NCBI RefSeq assembly: GCF_963169125.1
Contig: NC_084794.1
Coordinates: forward strand, 228,095,409 to 228,159,408
Origin: Humulus lupulus
Taxonomy: Eukaryota > Streptophyta > Magnoliopsida > Rosales > Cannabaceae
Direction: 5' to 3'
DNA: 64,000 nt
Shown: positions 1 through 10,982 of the stretch, piece by piece
Position numbering within the stretch: the stretch's first letter is position 1
Layout of the letters: the number at the start of each line of letters is the position of its first letter
Notes under the pieces: generated by a model
What the model was told of the DNA's origin: nothing
Seen by the model: the letters and a program-made list of their open reading frames with translations, nothing else
Databases searched by the model: none
Position numbers and translations under genes: made by a program

Positions 1-1710
1 TAACTATGGGAATAAGGAATAACCGAGCTCCCCCAGCAGCTCGAAGCACTAACCCTGAATCTGTTAGGAATAACCCGAAACCTGTACTAGCCAATTTTGG
101 ACCTTCCAGGCCCAACAATGGAAGGCCTCCACCATCGCTCATAAGGCATCCATCATCTCCTATAAGACACCCCTCACCACTCCGAGAGGCACCCCAGCCA
201 GCCCCTAATAGGAACCGGGCAGGGAAGCATGCACCACAAAGGCCGTCTCGAAGTGGCAGTCGAGACGGGAACTGTCAAACTCGACCAAGACACGAGGGTG
301 AGCGAGAGGTAACCTGAGGACATAGGGCCGCCCAACTAGCAGGAAGCCACATGTTGAGATCACAAACAACTGGAGCTAGAGGGTCGATGGAAGATCCACC
401 TTGCAACCATCGAGGCCCTCAACCAGAATGAAACGTTAGTTTTATGAGTGGGAGCTTAGACCTCACTAGGTCTTTAAGTGTATATAATACCGAACCCATG
501 AATACTGGGAATTATGGCAATAATCCTGATGTTTGAGATCATCTAAACCAAAACCAGGGACAAGCCAATCCCTTGAACCCTGAATTACGTGAACATCTGA
601 ATAGCTGAAAGGAACCTGTGCAGCCAGTATATGGGAACCAATATAACCTTATGCCAGGACAGGGAGTTGGAGTTATTATAAACAACAACCAGCTACCCCA
701 AGCACAATCTCAGCCTCTAGTGGACTTGGTCTAGGAGAGAATTAATCAGATCGAAAGAGCGTTCGGGCTCCTTCAGGACGAAAGGAACAAGGACAAGGTC
801 GACGACTCCGATGGGGAGCTCGAGCCTTTCGCTCCACATATTTCAAACATACCATTCCCTCATGGGTTCAAGATACTCAGACCCGTATAGGCATCTGAGC
901 ACGTTTAACACCATCATGCGAGCCAGCAACGTTGGTTACGAGCTCAGGTGCATGTTATTTCCAACTACTCTAACAGGACCAGCAAAAAACTGGTTCGAAA
1001 AATTCAGAAGACATTCGATCTTGTCTTGGGATCAATTGGCAAAGGAATTTAAAAAAACAATTCAAAGCCATGCTAGGCGTCAGGCCTGAGGCCTCGACCT
1101 TAACCAATGTCAGACAACAGCAGGGAGAATCATTAAACGGCTGCATGGTGAGGTTTAACATAGAGGTGGCGCAAGCACATAATGTTGATGATAGTGGTCT
1201 TCTCATGGCCATTTGAGCCGGTATATTGCCAGGAAGTCCTTTTTGGGATGATATGCAGAGAAAACCGATAAGAATAATAATCGAGTTCAACAAAAGAGCT
1301 CAAAGATTCGTCAATGTAGAAGAGGCGATGTCAGCATTAAAACTGACCCCTCAGCCCATTATAACTACAACAATGAATGTTAACTCAGCCTCGACCTCGG
1401 ATACCCCATCAACGTCTCAACCCTCAAGAGATAACCCTTCGAAAAGGAAAAAAATGAAGGGAATAACTCAGAAGCGGACAGGGGGAAAAAGAAGAAAGGA
1501 GACAAGTATTTCTCCATTTATACAGTTTACACCGAGCTTAATGAGACTTGGGAGAATATCTTTGTCACAAATGAGAATCAGGTCCTGTTTAGGCGACCTC
1601 ACCCAATGTGAAATCAAAAGTCAAAGAGAGACACCAACAAGTATTGTAGGTTCCACAGGGACGTCGGACATACCACTGATGAGTACCGACAACTGAAAGA
1701 CAAGATCGAA
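1..1710 (+). pseudogene. Broken gag of a Tat-type Ty3/gypsy element (copy A)
   Basis: This is the middle and end of a retrotransposon gag gene, which would encode the capsid/nucleocapsid polyprotein. It aligns by eye with the gag of element B (about 32800-34530): the proline/arginine-rich linker at 6-317, the capsid-like block around 811-1089 and the tail at 1226-1696 that ends in a Cys/His region and the residues RQLKDKIE. Reading is broken into three frames, and about 30 bp present in B near 33670-33700 are missing here near 875. The start lies outside the window. Homology to B stops abruptly at about 1710, where copia coding sequence begins. No intact protein can be made. Confidence 0.8.
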
Positions 1711-1712
1711 GG

Positions 1713-3559
1713 CCTGACTATGTCCAGAACTTTAAACCTCGTAGCAAAGAAGTTTTAGAGGAGATGGTTAAAGAATTGACTCCAACCAATGTTCCATCGT
1801 CATCAACACAAGTTGATGATGAAATTCCCACTCTTCACGTCCAACCGACGCAAGTCGATTTAAATTAAGAAAGTACCATTGTTCCTGAGCAAACAGTCAT
1901 GGAGCCTCGTCGTAGTGGGAGGGTTTCTAGGAACCCAGTTCACTATGGTTTGGATGGTGAAACCAATATGGTTGTTGGTGACACTAGTTATGATGATCTG
2001 TTGTCTTTCAAACAGGCAATGGCTCGCCCTGAAAAGGAACTATGGCTCGAAGCCATGAAACAGGAAATGGAGTCCATGTACTCAAATTCCGTCTGGGATC
2101 TTGTGGAAGCACCTAGTGACTTTAGGGCCATTGGGTGCAAGTGGATCTACAAGAAGAATCGAGGTGTTGATGGAAATATCGAGACTTATAAAGCTCGATT
2201 AGTGGCAAAGGGTTATACCCAAAGAGAAGGCGTGGACTATGAGGAAACTTTTAGTCCAGTAGCCATGCTCAAATCCATTCGCATCCTCCTATCCATAGCA
2301 GTCGCTCTCGACTATGATATCTGGCAAATGGACGTCAAGACAGCTTTTCTTAATGGAAAGCTTGACGAAGTCATTTATATGGATCAGCCAGAAGGATTTA
2401 AAGTATCTGGACAAGAAGGAAAAGTTTGTAAGTTAAATAGGTCCATCTATGGACTTAAGCAAGCTTCTCGTTCCTGGAATCTTAGGTTTGATGAAATAAT
2501 CAAAACCTATGGCTTTGAACAAAATATTGATGAGCCCTGTGTTTACCAACTGAAGGCAAATCAAATAGTGGTATTCCTGTTTCTTTATGTAGATGATATC
2601 TTACTCATTGGAAACAATGTTAAGAAATTATCAGATGTGAAGAATTGGCTGAGCACTCAATTCCAGATGAAGGATTTCGGTGAACCAAGTTATGTTCTAG
2701 GTATCTAGATCACCAGGGATAGAAAGAATAAACTTTTAGCTCTATCTCAAGCAGCTTACATTGATAAAGTGCTTGAACGTTTCTCAATGACAAATTCCAA
2801 GAAAGGGTGTCTACCGTCCCGCCATGGAATTCATCTTTCAAAGAAGCAGTCTCCCCAGACTCCTGAAGAGAAAGATGCAATGAGAAAATTTCCTTACGCA
2901 TTTGCAGTTGGAAGTCTGATGTATGCCATGTTGTGTACTAGATCAGATATCTGCTATGCAGTAGGAGTAGTGAGTAGGTATCAGTCAAACCCAGGACCGG
3001 AACATTGGATAGTAGTTAAGCATATCCTGAAGTATTTGAGATGGACTAGGGATTATATGTTAGTCTACAAGGGTGGTGTCCTGAACCCTGTAGGCTACAT
3101 CGATTCAGATTTTCAGACTGATGTCGATGACAGGAAGTCTACTTCTGGAATGGGGTTTACTCTTGGGGGTAGAACTGTGATTTGGAGAAGCGTAAAGTAG
3201 TTTGCAATCTCAGATTCCACCATGGAGGCTGAGTACATAGTCGCGTCGCTAAGGAAATAGTTTGGCTAAAGAAGTTCTATTCAAATCTTGGTGTTATTCC
3301 AGAAATGGATAAACCGCTTGTGTTGTTTTGTGACAATACAGAAGCGATAGCCAACTCGAAAGAACCTCGAAGTCACAAGAGGAGTAAGCATATAGAAAGG
3401 AAGTATCACATTATTCGAGAATATGTGGCCAAGGGAGATGTGAAGGTTATGAAGATTGCAACTGAAGACAATCTTACGGATCTGTTTACAAAGACACTAC
3501 CAGAAGCTACATTTGATAAGCATATCAAGGAAATGGGATTAGTAGAATTAAGACATTAG
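1713..3559 (+). pseudogene. copia pol fragment: integrase tail, reverse transcriptase, RNase H
   Basis: The open frame from 1899 shows the copia pol linker (MEPRRSGRVS), then reverse transcriptase with WIYKKN, ARLVAKGYTQ, DVKTAFLNG and the catalytic YVDD in LYVDDILL near 2590. RNase H follows, with MEAEYI near 3225 and a downstream block at 3305-3559 containing SKHIERKYHIIRE and a tail typical of copia RNase H. Disabling changes are in-frame stops at 1866 (TAA), 2706 (TAG) and 3198 (TAG) and a small deletion with frameshift near 3250. Coding sequence upstream of 1899 can be followed back to about 1713 in the same frame. The element cannot move on its own. Confidence 0.88.
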
Positions 3560-3569
3560 TTTCAATTAG

Positions 3570-3583
3570 TGCAAGTGGGAGTT
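3570..3583 (+). other. Polypurine tract of the copia element
   Basis: A purine-rich stretch (AGTGCAAGTGGGAG) sits directly before the LTR start and would prime plus-strand DNA synthesis. It follows the end of pol by about ten bases. Confidence 0.7.
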
Positions 3584-5419
3584 TTTTGGGGTTTTATTCC
3601 CTAATTAAAACACAAATTCTTTGTAATCTCATTTTATTATCAATAAGAGAATAGAAATCATTTTTTGACTTGGTTAATCACTTTGCTCACGTGTTTTATT
3701 TTCATGATTATTTGTTTAATATAAACTTCTATTAAATCCCGAGCATATAGCTAATCTTATTTATAGTGACGTAATCACAGTGGAATATAAATATGATTAT
3801 ATGTTCAAAATAAGTTAGTCCTAAGATTAGTCAGTGCATAGGATTTACACTGACTTGCCAATCTACAATATGATCTACTTACACATTACAGTGTTATGTT
3901 CTTTCCAGAACATTAGCAAAGTAGAAAAGATCGGATGTATTTGTTACATCGAACATGATCGATATTGACCGTTGATAAGATAAGAAACATACCGTTATTA
4001 TCTATTCTAGTAGTTGACCATAGGTCAATTCAATCTTAATTCTGAGTGGTTAATATTCTAACTGATTGTATTATTTGAGTTCTTTGACTTGTTTGTTACC
4101 AGCTTACCCCACGGACTAGCCCATTATTACATCTTGGGAACTCGGTAGTATAATTGAGTGGGAGTGTTAATCATAGATATGAACATCTGTAGCTTTCGAT
4201 GAAGAAGTGAAACGATGGTTTCCTTTTAGTTTGGTTCATGGTGTTAAATGATAGAGATCTCATTTCAGTAATTAAATTAGTTTACTGAAATATCATTTAC
4301 AAGGAACTAAGTGTTTTAAGGATAAAATACAATGAGGGGTAAAACGGTATTTTAGTCCTATCTCATTGTAGACCGTCTATAGAGGATTTAGTGACAATTA
4401 TGGTTGTAACAATGGATAATTAATAGCGTATCTATCTTTGTTATAGAGCGTTCTATGAATTCAAGAGTGCAATTTCGAGTCTATAGTGGAGTCACGAGGA
4501 ATTAATAAGTTAGTAAATTTATTTGTTAGATTTATGATAACTTATTGGAGCTTGATTTCATAGGCCCATGGTCCCCATTGTACCTTGGATAAAATCATCT
4601 AGATAGTCTCAATTAATTTATTTAATCATCAATTAGAATCATCAAAGTTGACCAGGTCAATTTTGGATAGTTTCACAAAGTTGTGTAATTTTGAGAAGAA
4701 AAGATAAATTATGGCAGATTTATTAATTAAGATAAATTGGTATCTAAATTAATAAATAAATTTAAATCAAGGTTCAAATTATAAATAATTAATTTGATAA
4801 ATGATTTAAATAATTATTTAATTAATTAAATCAATAGAAAATAATACAGGCCTTGATTTTAAGTCCAATGGGCTTATAATCAAATGGGAAATTTCACGGG
4901 CCTATAGCCCATGATAATTTTGACCTAGGGCTTCAAAATGGCTATTATTTTATTTATTTTTTAATTAAATTAAATGGCCTAATTGAGTCTATAAAAGGAG
5001 TGCTTAGAGAGAAGTCAAAATATAAGTCACAAGTCAGATTTTCTGATAGTTTTAGATTCTCTCTAAACATAAGTCCTTTTCTAAGCCTCTTTGTTATTTT
5101 CTCTTCTTCTCTCTATATCTATCTCATGTGTTGAGAATTGCCCACACTAGTCTAGGTGGTTCTAAGGATACATTGGAAGATTGTGAAGAAAATAGAAGAT
5201 CGGTTCAGTTTCTTGATAATACTCTGCGACAGAGAGGATACAAGAGTTAGAGAAACTGAAGGAATGTCTCTTTAATTCCGCTGCGTATACTGTAAGTATT
5301 CTATTCTTTGTTTCTCTTTGAATTCAATTTTAGAAACATGTTTTAGTCTATCTCGTATTAATATTTTTAATATTAGATATACATGAAAATAAATAAAGAT
5401 CCTATAAGTTTGCCCAACA
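3584..5419 (+). repeat. 3' LTR of the copia element (about 1.84 kb)
   Basis: The left end reads TTTTGGGG (a mutated TGTTGGGG) and the right end CCCAACA, giving the short inverted ends expected of an LTR. A TATA box (TATAAAAG, about 4990) precedes a leader with CT-rich stretches. No partner LTR exists in the window. It explains the otherwise gene-free stretch after pol. Confidence 0.8.
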
Positions 5420-5922
5420 ATTCCAGCCTCGATCTCGACTTAGCTTGAAGTAGGTTATGTTCCAACTTATTGTCGATTAATTTTAGCTGGTTCGTTCCAA
5501 ACCTATTCAGGTCGTGTTTGGTTTGTAATCCATACACTTATATTCTTGATCTAGTTATATCTAGATCGCGTATTTGGTTATATCCAACTTATCTTGGCTC
5601 GCGCATTTGGTTACATCCAAACACTTTTATTTTTTAATAATTTGGTTATGTCCAAACTATCTTAGCTCGCGTATTTGGTTGTATCCAAACACTTATATGC
5701 TTTTCGTATATGCTATTTTATTTTTTCAAGTCGACGGTATATATATACCACTAATGCCCCCTTAATATCATATAAGAGTGACCATAGGTTATTAAATCAA
5801 GAGAGTTTGCAAAAAATACAACATAACAAAATGAAAACGAGGTTTATTCAAAATTGAACAATTTATTAACAAAAACATAGAAAAGATAAACAAACATGGT
5901 TACAAGTGTTATTGTTCCTACA
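5420..5922. repeat. Gypsy 3' non-coding remnant with short imperfect repeats
   Basis: No gene is seen. Between about 5555 and 5700 the phrase 'CTCGCGYATTTGGTTRYATCCAAAC' recurs three to four times at roughly 40-70 bp spacing. On the minus strand this stretch lies directly downstream of the integrase fragment at 5923-6436, so it is probably the 3' untranslated part of that copy. Confidence 0.5.
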
Positions 5923-6436
5923 CTATTGAGAGTAAGGTCGCAAATGTTTGTTATTCCATGCTCGTGGTACCAAATTCCCATTCAATATTGCCAACTTGTA
6001 GACACCAGGTTGGATAACTGATTCGATCTGATAAGGTCCTTCCCAATTAGGCCCGAGCACGCCAGCAGCTGGGTCCCGTGTTGCCAAGAACACACGCCTT
6101 AGCACCAAATCTCCCACACCGAATTTTCTATCTCGAACCCTTGTATTGAAATATCGGGTAGCTCGCTGTTGGTATGCAGCATTTTGTAGCTGAGCCTTGT
6201 CCCTTCTTTCTTCAATCAGATCTAGACTTACTTCGAGTTGGGATTGGTTCGAGGCTTGATCATAAGTGTGGGTTCGAATGGTGGGTATTTCGACCTTAAT
6301 TGGCAGCATAGCCTCGCATCCATATGCCAGAGAAAAGGGGGTGTGTCCTGTTGAAGTACGGGAAGTGGTTTGATATGCCCACAAAACTTGGGGCAATTCT
6401 TCGGGCCATTTCCCCTTAGCTTCTTCAACTTCTTAC
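5923..6436 (-). pseudogene. Inverted integrase C-terminus of a B-family Tat element
   Basis: About 157 codons read cleanly: MPQVLWAYQTTSRTSTGHTP, then the conserved FSLAYGCEAMLP, a basic/coiled stretch, VGDLVLRRVF and NWEGPYQI, ending in a stop at 5923. These are the end of the integrase core and its C-terminal domain. The protein is close to the corresponding part of element B (about 38160-38635) but lies on the opposite strand, so it was inverted or belongs to a separate insertion. The rest of pol is absent. Confidence 0.85.
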
Positions 6437-7098
6437 ATACTTGAAGTACAAGATGTGGTTTGATATGCCCACAAAACGCAGTTGTCGAAGTAGACTACTT
6501 TACGAAGTGGAACAAGTGCAAAACAGGCACCTGGCCTTGTGACATATATATAAGTACTTATAATACATATATGTGAGAGCGATGAACCTTATGAGACAAC
6601 ATTTGAATCTATAAAGACTAACTACCCTTATAGAATCTAAAAAAGTTGAAAGGTCCCTCAAAAGTGGCCTCTTAATGAACAAACCCATCCTACAAAGGGA
6701 CCACGTCATAGAAGATGAAAGGGGAACCCAAAGAGATCCCCAAGTCTCGATCGACTGAGTCGCCTTACCAAGGGAAAAAAGGGCCTTGAAAATAGGTGTT
6801 CGCAAGGTTTCACAAGGACCATCTCCATATAAGGGTCCCAACCCGAGCGGAGATCCCCCCAAAAACCAAAAAAGGGTCTCAAAATAAGACGCTTATGAAA
6901 AAGGTCTCAAAGAAGATGCTTGCAAAAAGGGTCTCAAAGAAGACGCTTGCAAAAATAGTATTATGCCTAATGACGAGAAGGACGCTTCTCGCAGAAAATA
7001 AAATATGCGCGTAAAAATATATAAAAGGATATCAAGAGCTCAAGGGGCCAACATATCCTTACAAGTAGTCAAGGTGCACCAACAGACATGAATTACAC
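6437..7098 (+). other. Rearranged gypsy-derived stretch, non-coding
   Basis: It opens with a diverged direct duplicate of 6353-6391. At 6478-6520 the plus strand encodes a short integrase-like piece containing DYFTKW, after which homology is lost. The remainder has no gene; it includes a short tandem repeat (6868-6957) and ends at the left LTR of element C. Its style resembles the non-coding DNA at 29340-30384, so it may be the other side of element E, but this is inference. Confidence 0.45.
6868..6957 (+). repeat. Tandem repeat of about 27 bp, three copies
   Basis: The unit AAAAGGGTCTCAAAGAAGAC plus GCTTGC recurs three times with a few substitutions. It lies in non-coding retrotransposon-derived DNA. 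Confidence 0.75.
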
Positions 7099-7875
7099 TG
7101 TACGCCCTAAATATCCACGAGTTATTAGCGAGCTGGAAAATGGCATAATTCAATCTGCCACGTGGAAACCGTCTACTCGGAGTTGCTGTTACGAGTCTCC
7201 ACCTCTTTAGCCCGAGCTAATCAAAGGGTTAGCAAGTATGCTCGAAGGCATCGAGTCAGCAGTATGGATATCACGATCTGGCACTACATCAAGCTCGAGG
7301 TGCGGCATAGATCTGGCACCCCCGACCATTTGTGAAGTCAACCACGCAATGTAAACGTGCGCATATCAGACATCACGTGTCTACTCCATTCCTGAATTCT
7401 CGGACACGCAACATAAACGTGCGTGTTCAGGCACCCCACGACTGGTTTGGGCCATGCGGCCCATTATCCCCCTTACCTATTGATTAGACAACACTTCATT
7501 GTCAGGTTTTAGGAATTAATCATAAGTGCCACAGAGGTGACATGATGGGTAAGAAGGTCACGGGATGACCCCCTTTACCAACACCCAGATATCCTCTCCC
7601 TATAAATATGGAGACCCTGGGCGTTGCAAGGGGTTGGTTTTTTGATTGAAAAGAAACACCCTGTAAGGAATACTCAAGAAATATCAATAATATTGACTGG
7701 TGGACTAGAGGAATTTTAACCTTCGAACCACCTAAAAAGAAGGAGCGATAACCTTCCCACCATACTAATTTCGCCAGTTTGGAATATAAATATTTACACA
7801 TTACGGTTCACTATTTAGCACTAATCCATCCCGTTTATTTGTATAATTACCTGTTGGCGAAGAACCGCATCAACA
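7099..7875 (+). repeat. 5' LTR of element C
   Basis: It starts TGTACGCCC and ends GCATCAACA. It matches 28563-29339 over its full length. A TATA box (TATAAATA) at 7611 would drive the genomic RNA. Confidence 0.95.
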
Positions 7876-7878
7876 GTT

Positions 7879-7896
7879 TGGTGCTTTCAATGAGAG
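7879..7896 (+). promoter_or_regulatory. Primer binding site of element C
   Basis: TGGTGCTTTCAATGAGAG lies three bases after the LTR; its complement ends in CCA like a tRNA 3' end. Element B has the same site with the same 3-base gap (TGGTGCTTTCATTGAGAG at 32272). I could not assign the tRNA from memory. Confidence 0.75.
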
Positions 7897-7929
7897 GATT
7901 TAGATTGGTGCTATTGCAGAAGCCTAATC

Positions 7930-10130
7930 ATGGTGGTTACTTGTTCGAGGCATGGTAATGAAGCGGATCAACGTGATGGGCAGGAGGCCCACCATGCCGC
8001 CATATTCGGTGAACAAAACCCTGAGGTTCAGCAGCGACCGGGAAAACAGCCAATGGGCCAGGACGACACTGGAAGTTCGGCTCCCTGGCCTCCAAATCCG
8101 AACCTGAATTTTACACGGTGATAGAGATGGAAAACGCACAGTTGAGAAGTCAGCTGTAGAAAGCAAACAAGCAAATTGAGGAGGTCTTGGCCCGATAACC
8201 CCTCTTACAACTGATGCTAACGTCGAAAAGAGGCATAGTGGGACTCATAAGTCCCGCCGGGGTAACCGGTCCAGGCCTAGCCTGTCGGTCAGAACCTTGA
8301 CTCCGAATTCTACTTCCACGTCACACCACCAGGAAACTGTGTTTGAGAAACTTCCTAGGGCCGATCAGAAATTCAGTCGATCGGTCCGGACCTCAACTCC
8401 TAGCTCGAGTGCACCCAGGAGGGCCCGATGCAGCTCATGGTGGAGATCCGGGGAGGGCTCGCGATGACAACTTGCCCCAGCCAGCCGTCCTGCACCACGG
8501 TGAGACCGCCGATCGCAAGACACATGGAATGGTAGAGCGGAGCGGCCGCGACCTAGCTTAATCTGCCCTGACGGGACTAGGATTGTGTCACTAGTTAGGC
8601 ATCCCCAGTCACCAATAAGATACCCATCTCCTCCCCGTCCAGTCTGAGACATTCTGGCTCATGGGAGCAGCAGGAGAAATCCTCCTTCCGCCAGTCCTTC
8701 CCATCGCAGCCAAGCGCATGGGGAAATCCCGGATCCTCACCCTCAGCAGCGGGCTCCGAGTTTTTCAAACAGAAGTTACTGGACCGGGAGTCATCGAAGT
8801 GGCATGTCCAGCGAAGACTTGTGCCATCATTTGAGTTGGTTCAAACCTCCGAGATCGCCGCAACTCTCAGAGAGGAGATCCAGCTAGAAATGGTAGTCGT
8901 GCTCACCAAGGGGAGGGTCTGTCGGAAGTACGTGACAGCGGGAATGTCCCGCCTATCCTAGCTCAAGCCTGGAGGGACAATAACCCACCTAACGCTTACA
9001 ATGGAACTGGAGTTGTTGAATAGCCCCAGAACAACCAAGGAAGTAAGGACCAAACCCTAGAGCGTCTAGCTCAGATGGAGGAGCTGATGAGGAAGCTCTT
9101 ATCGAAAAAGGAAAAAGATGAGTACGACTCGCGGGACGAACTCGAGCTCTTCGCCCCCAGCATAGCAGCCACAACATATCCACCTGGTTTCCATATGCCC
9201 CACTTGTCAAAATTCGATGGGGACGGAGACCCGTCGGATCATTTGGGTATGTTCAACACCCTGATGATGGCCCACAACATCGGTCCCGAGCTAAGGTGTT
9301 TGATATTTCCTTCCACCTTGACTGGGCCAGCCAGGCAATGGTTCAAGCAGAATAAAAAGTAGTCCATCAGTTTATGGAAAACCTTTTCTGCCGACTTCAA
9401 GAGGGCATTCCGAGCTTCTCAGGCTGCCCGCGTCAAAGCTGACACCCTGGCAAACGTAAAGCAGCAACCCGAGGAACCTTTGAAAGCTTACCTGAGCAGA
9501 TTCGCAAACGTCGTGGCTCGAGCCAGGGACGCAGATGATAGTTCCAAGCTTATGGCCTTGAGGACTGGGATCCTCGTTGAAGGCGGACTCTGGGAAGAGA
9601 TACATAGAAAAGGTGTCAGTACCGTGGACGAATTCTTAAATAAGGCCCAGGGATGGATAAACCCGGAGGAGGCACGAGCATCGGCCGCGAGAACCAGCCA
9701 AGCCCCTGATCAGCCCGCTGGAGTGGGAACGGATGTCGCGAAAACGACCCAAACCGTTACACAGAATAACCAATTGGGTGGAGGCAAGAGAAAAAGCAGC
9801 AGCGAGGGCGACCAGCACGGCCCAAAGAAGAACAAACCCATGGAAAAATTTAAACCAGTCTACGTGACTTACACCGAGCTCACAAACACTAGGGAGAACA
9901 TTTTCCTAGCAAATTCTGCTCGCCTTCCCTGGAAGAAGCCGGAGCCTTTGAAGCACTAGAAGGCTAAGCGGGACCCCTCCAAGTTTTGTCGATTCCACAA
10001 AGACATTGGCCACAACACTGAAGATTGTAGGCATTTGAAGGATGAGATCGAGACTCTCATTAGAGCCGGACCCTTGGCTCAGTATGCGCGGAATAGAGTT
10101 CCCGCCGGTCAGCCAGCTCCAGAAGCTCCG
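7930..10130 (+). pseudogene. gag of element C
   Basis: The likely start is ATG 7930 (MVVTCSRHGN). The N-terminal part is broken in several frames up to about 9075. From 9075 a single frame runs through the capsid-like block (SKFDGDGDPSDHL, LRCLIFPSTLTGPARQWF), PEEPLKAYLSRFANVVA, a lysine-rich linker and a Cys/His nucleocapsid motif FCRFHKDIGHNTEDC near 9985. In-frame TAG stops sit at 9360 and 9957. The frame continues without a break into protease, so gag and pol form one polyprotein frame here, as usual for Tat elements. Confidence 0.85.
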
Positions 10131-10982
10131 ATAGGTCAGCCCGGGCCCCGGATAAATCAGGACACCCCTCCTCCTGTGATAGGAGGAGAGATGTCCATGA
10201 TCTCTGGAGGCCCCCGTCTGGCTGGCACGAGCAGAGGTGCCCAGAAGAGATATGTCAATGAATTGAAGGCTTATAACGGAGTGGAGTTCATCCCAGAGCA
10301 GCATCTACCCAAACAGCAACGACTGGAGAGGCAACCAATCATATTCACTGAGGAAGATGCCAGTCATGTCCAATTCCCCCATAATGACCCTCTGGTCATA
10401 GCCGCCCAGCTCGCCAACCGGAGAGTTAGGAGGATACTGGTCGATAATGGGAGCTCGGTGAACCTGCTATTCCGGTCTACGCTGGAAAAGATGGGTTTAT
10501 CTGTCACCGAGTTGAAAGCCACCTCCATGATGCTATATGGATTCTCCAGAGAAGGGTCGGCAGTAATAGGAACAATCGAGCTGGTGATTACCTTGGGAGA
10601 GGGACCCCGGACTGTCTCAGAACTCCTCAAGTTTGTGGTCATCGATTGTCCCGCCACATACAATGCTATTTTGGGCCGACCTACATTGATAGCATTTGAA
10701 GCCATAACCTTCATCCGCCACCTCGCACTAAAATTCCCCTCTTCCACGGGGATATGCACGGTCCAAGGTGATCAGCTCGCTTCCAGGGAATGCTATAGCA
10801 TTTCTATGAAGGGAAAATCAAGACCCGGGCAACAGACGATGACCATTCAGGGCGGGAGTGAGGAATCTCAGGCAATTGTACCTATTCCTGAGAGAGAAAA
10901 ACCTCAGAATGCCAAAGGGGAGGGTATCATCTTAAATAATGATATCGACCCCAGAGTAGGCAAGGATAGATCCGAGCTCTAG
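10131..10982 (+). pseudogene. Protease region of element C
   Basis: A retroviral-type aspartic protease cuts the polyprotein. The active-site motif is VDNGSSVNLL near 10440 (DNG rather than DSG/DTG, as is common in Tat elements). The later ILGRPTL near 10670 is the second conserved block. The frame is continuous with gag (same frame as 9075) and ends at TAG 10980. In isolation this segment is intact, but the upstream and downstream stops break the polyprotein. Confidence 0.85.

Larger units (their letters stand above)
1711..5419 (+). mobile_element. 5'-truncated Ty1/copia LTR retrotransposon
   Basis: Only the last part of the element remains: the end of pol (integrase tail, reverse transcriptase, RNase H), a polypurine tract and one LTR. 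The 5' LTR, gag, protease and most of integrase are absent. The left end abuts gypsy gag sequence at 1711 without a recognisable terminal repeat, so it is a deletion or recombination junction and not an insertion end. The right end is a clean LTR terminus. No target duplication can be tested because the left end is lost. Confidence 0.85.

Noticed and set aside
5574..5857. Two small overlapping open frames
   Set aside because: Low-complexity translation of the short imperfect repeats in non-coding retrotransposon DNA.
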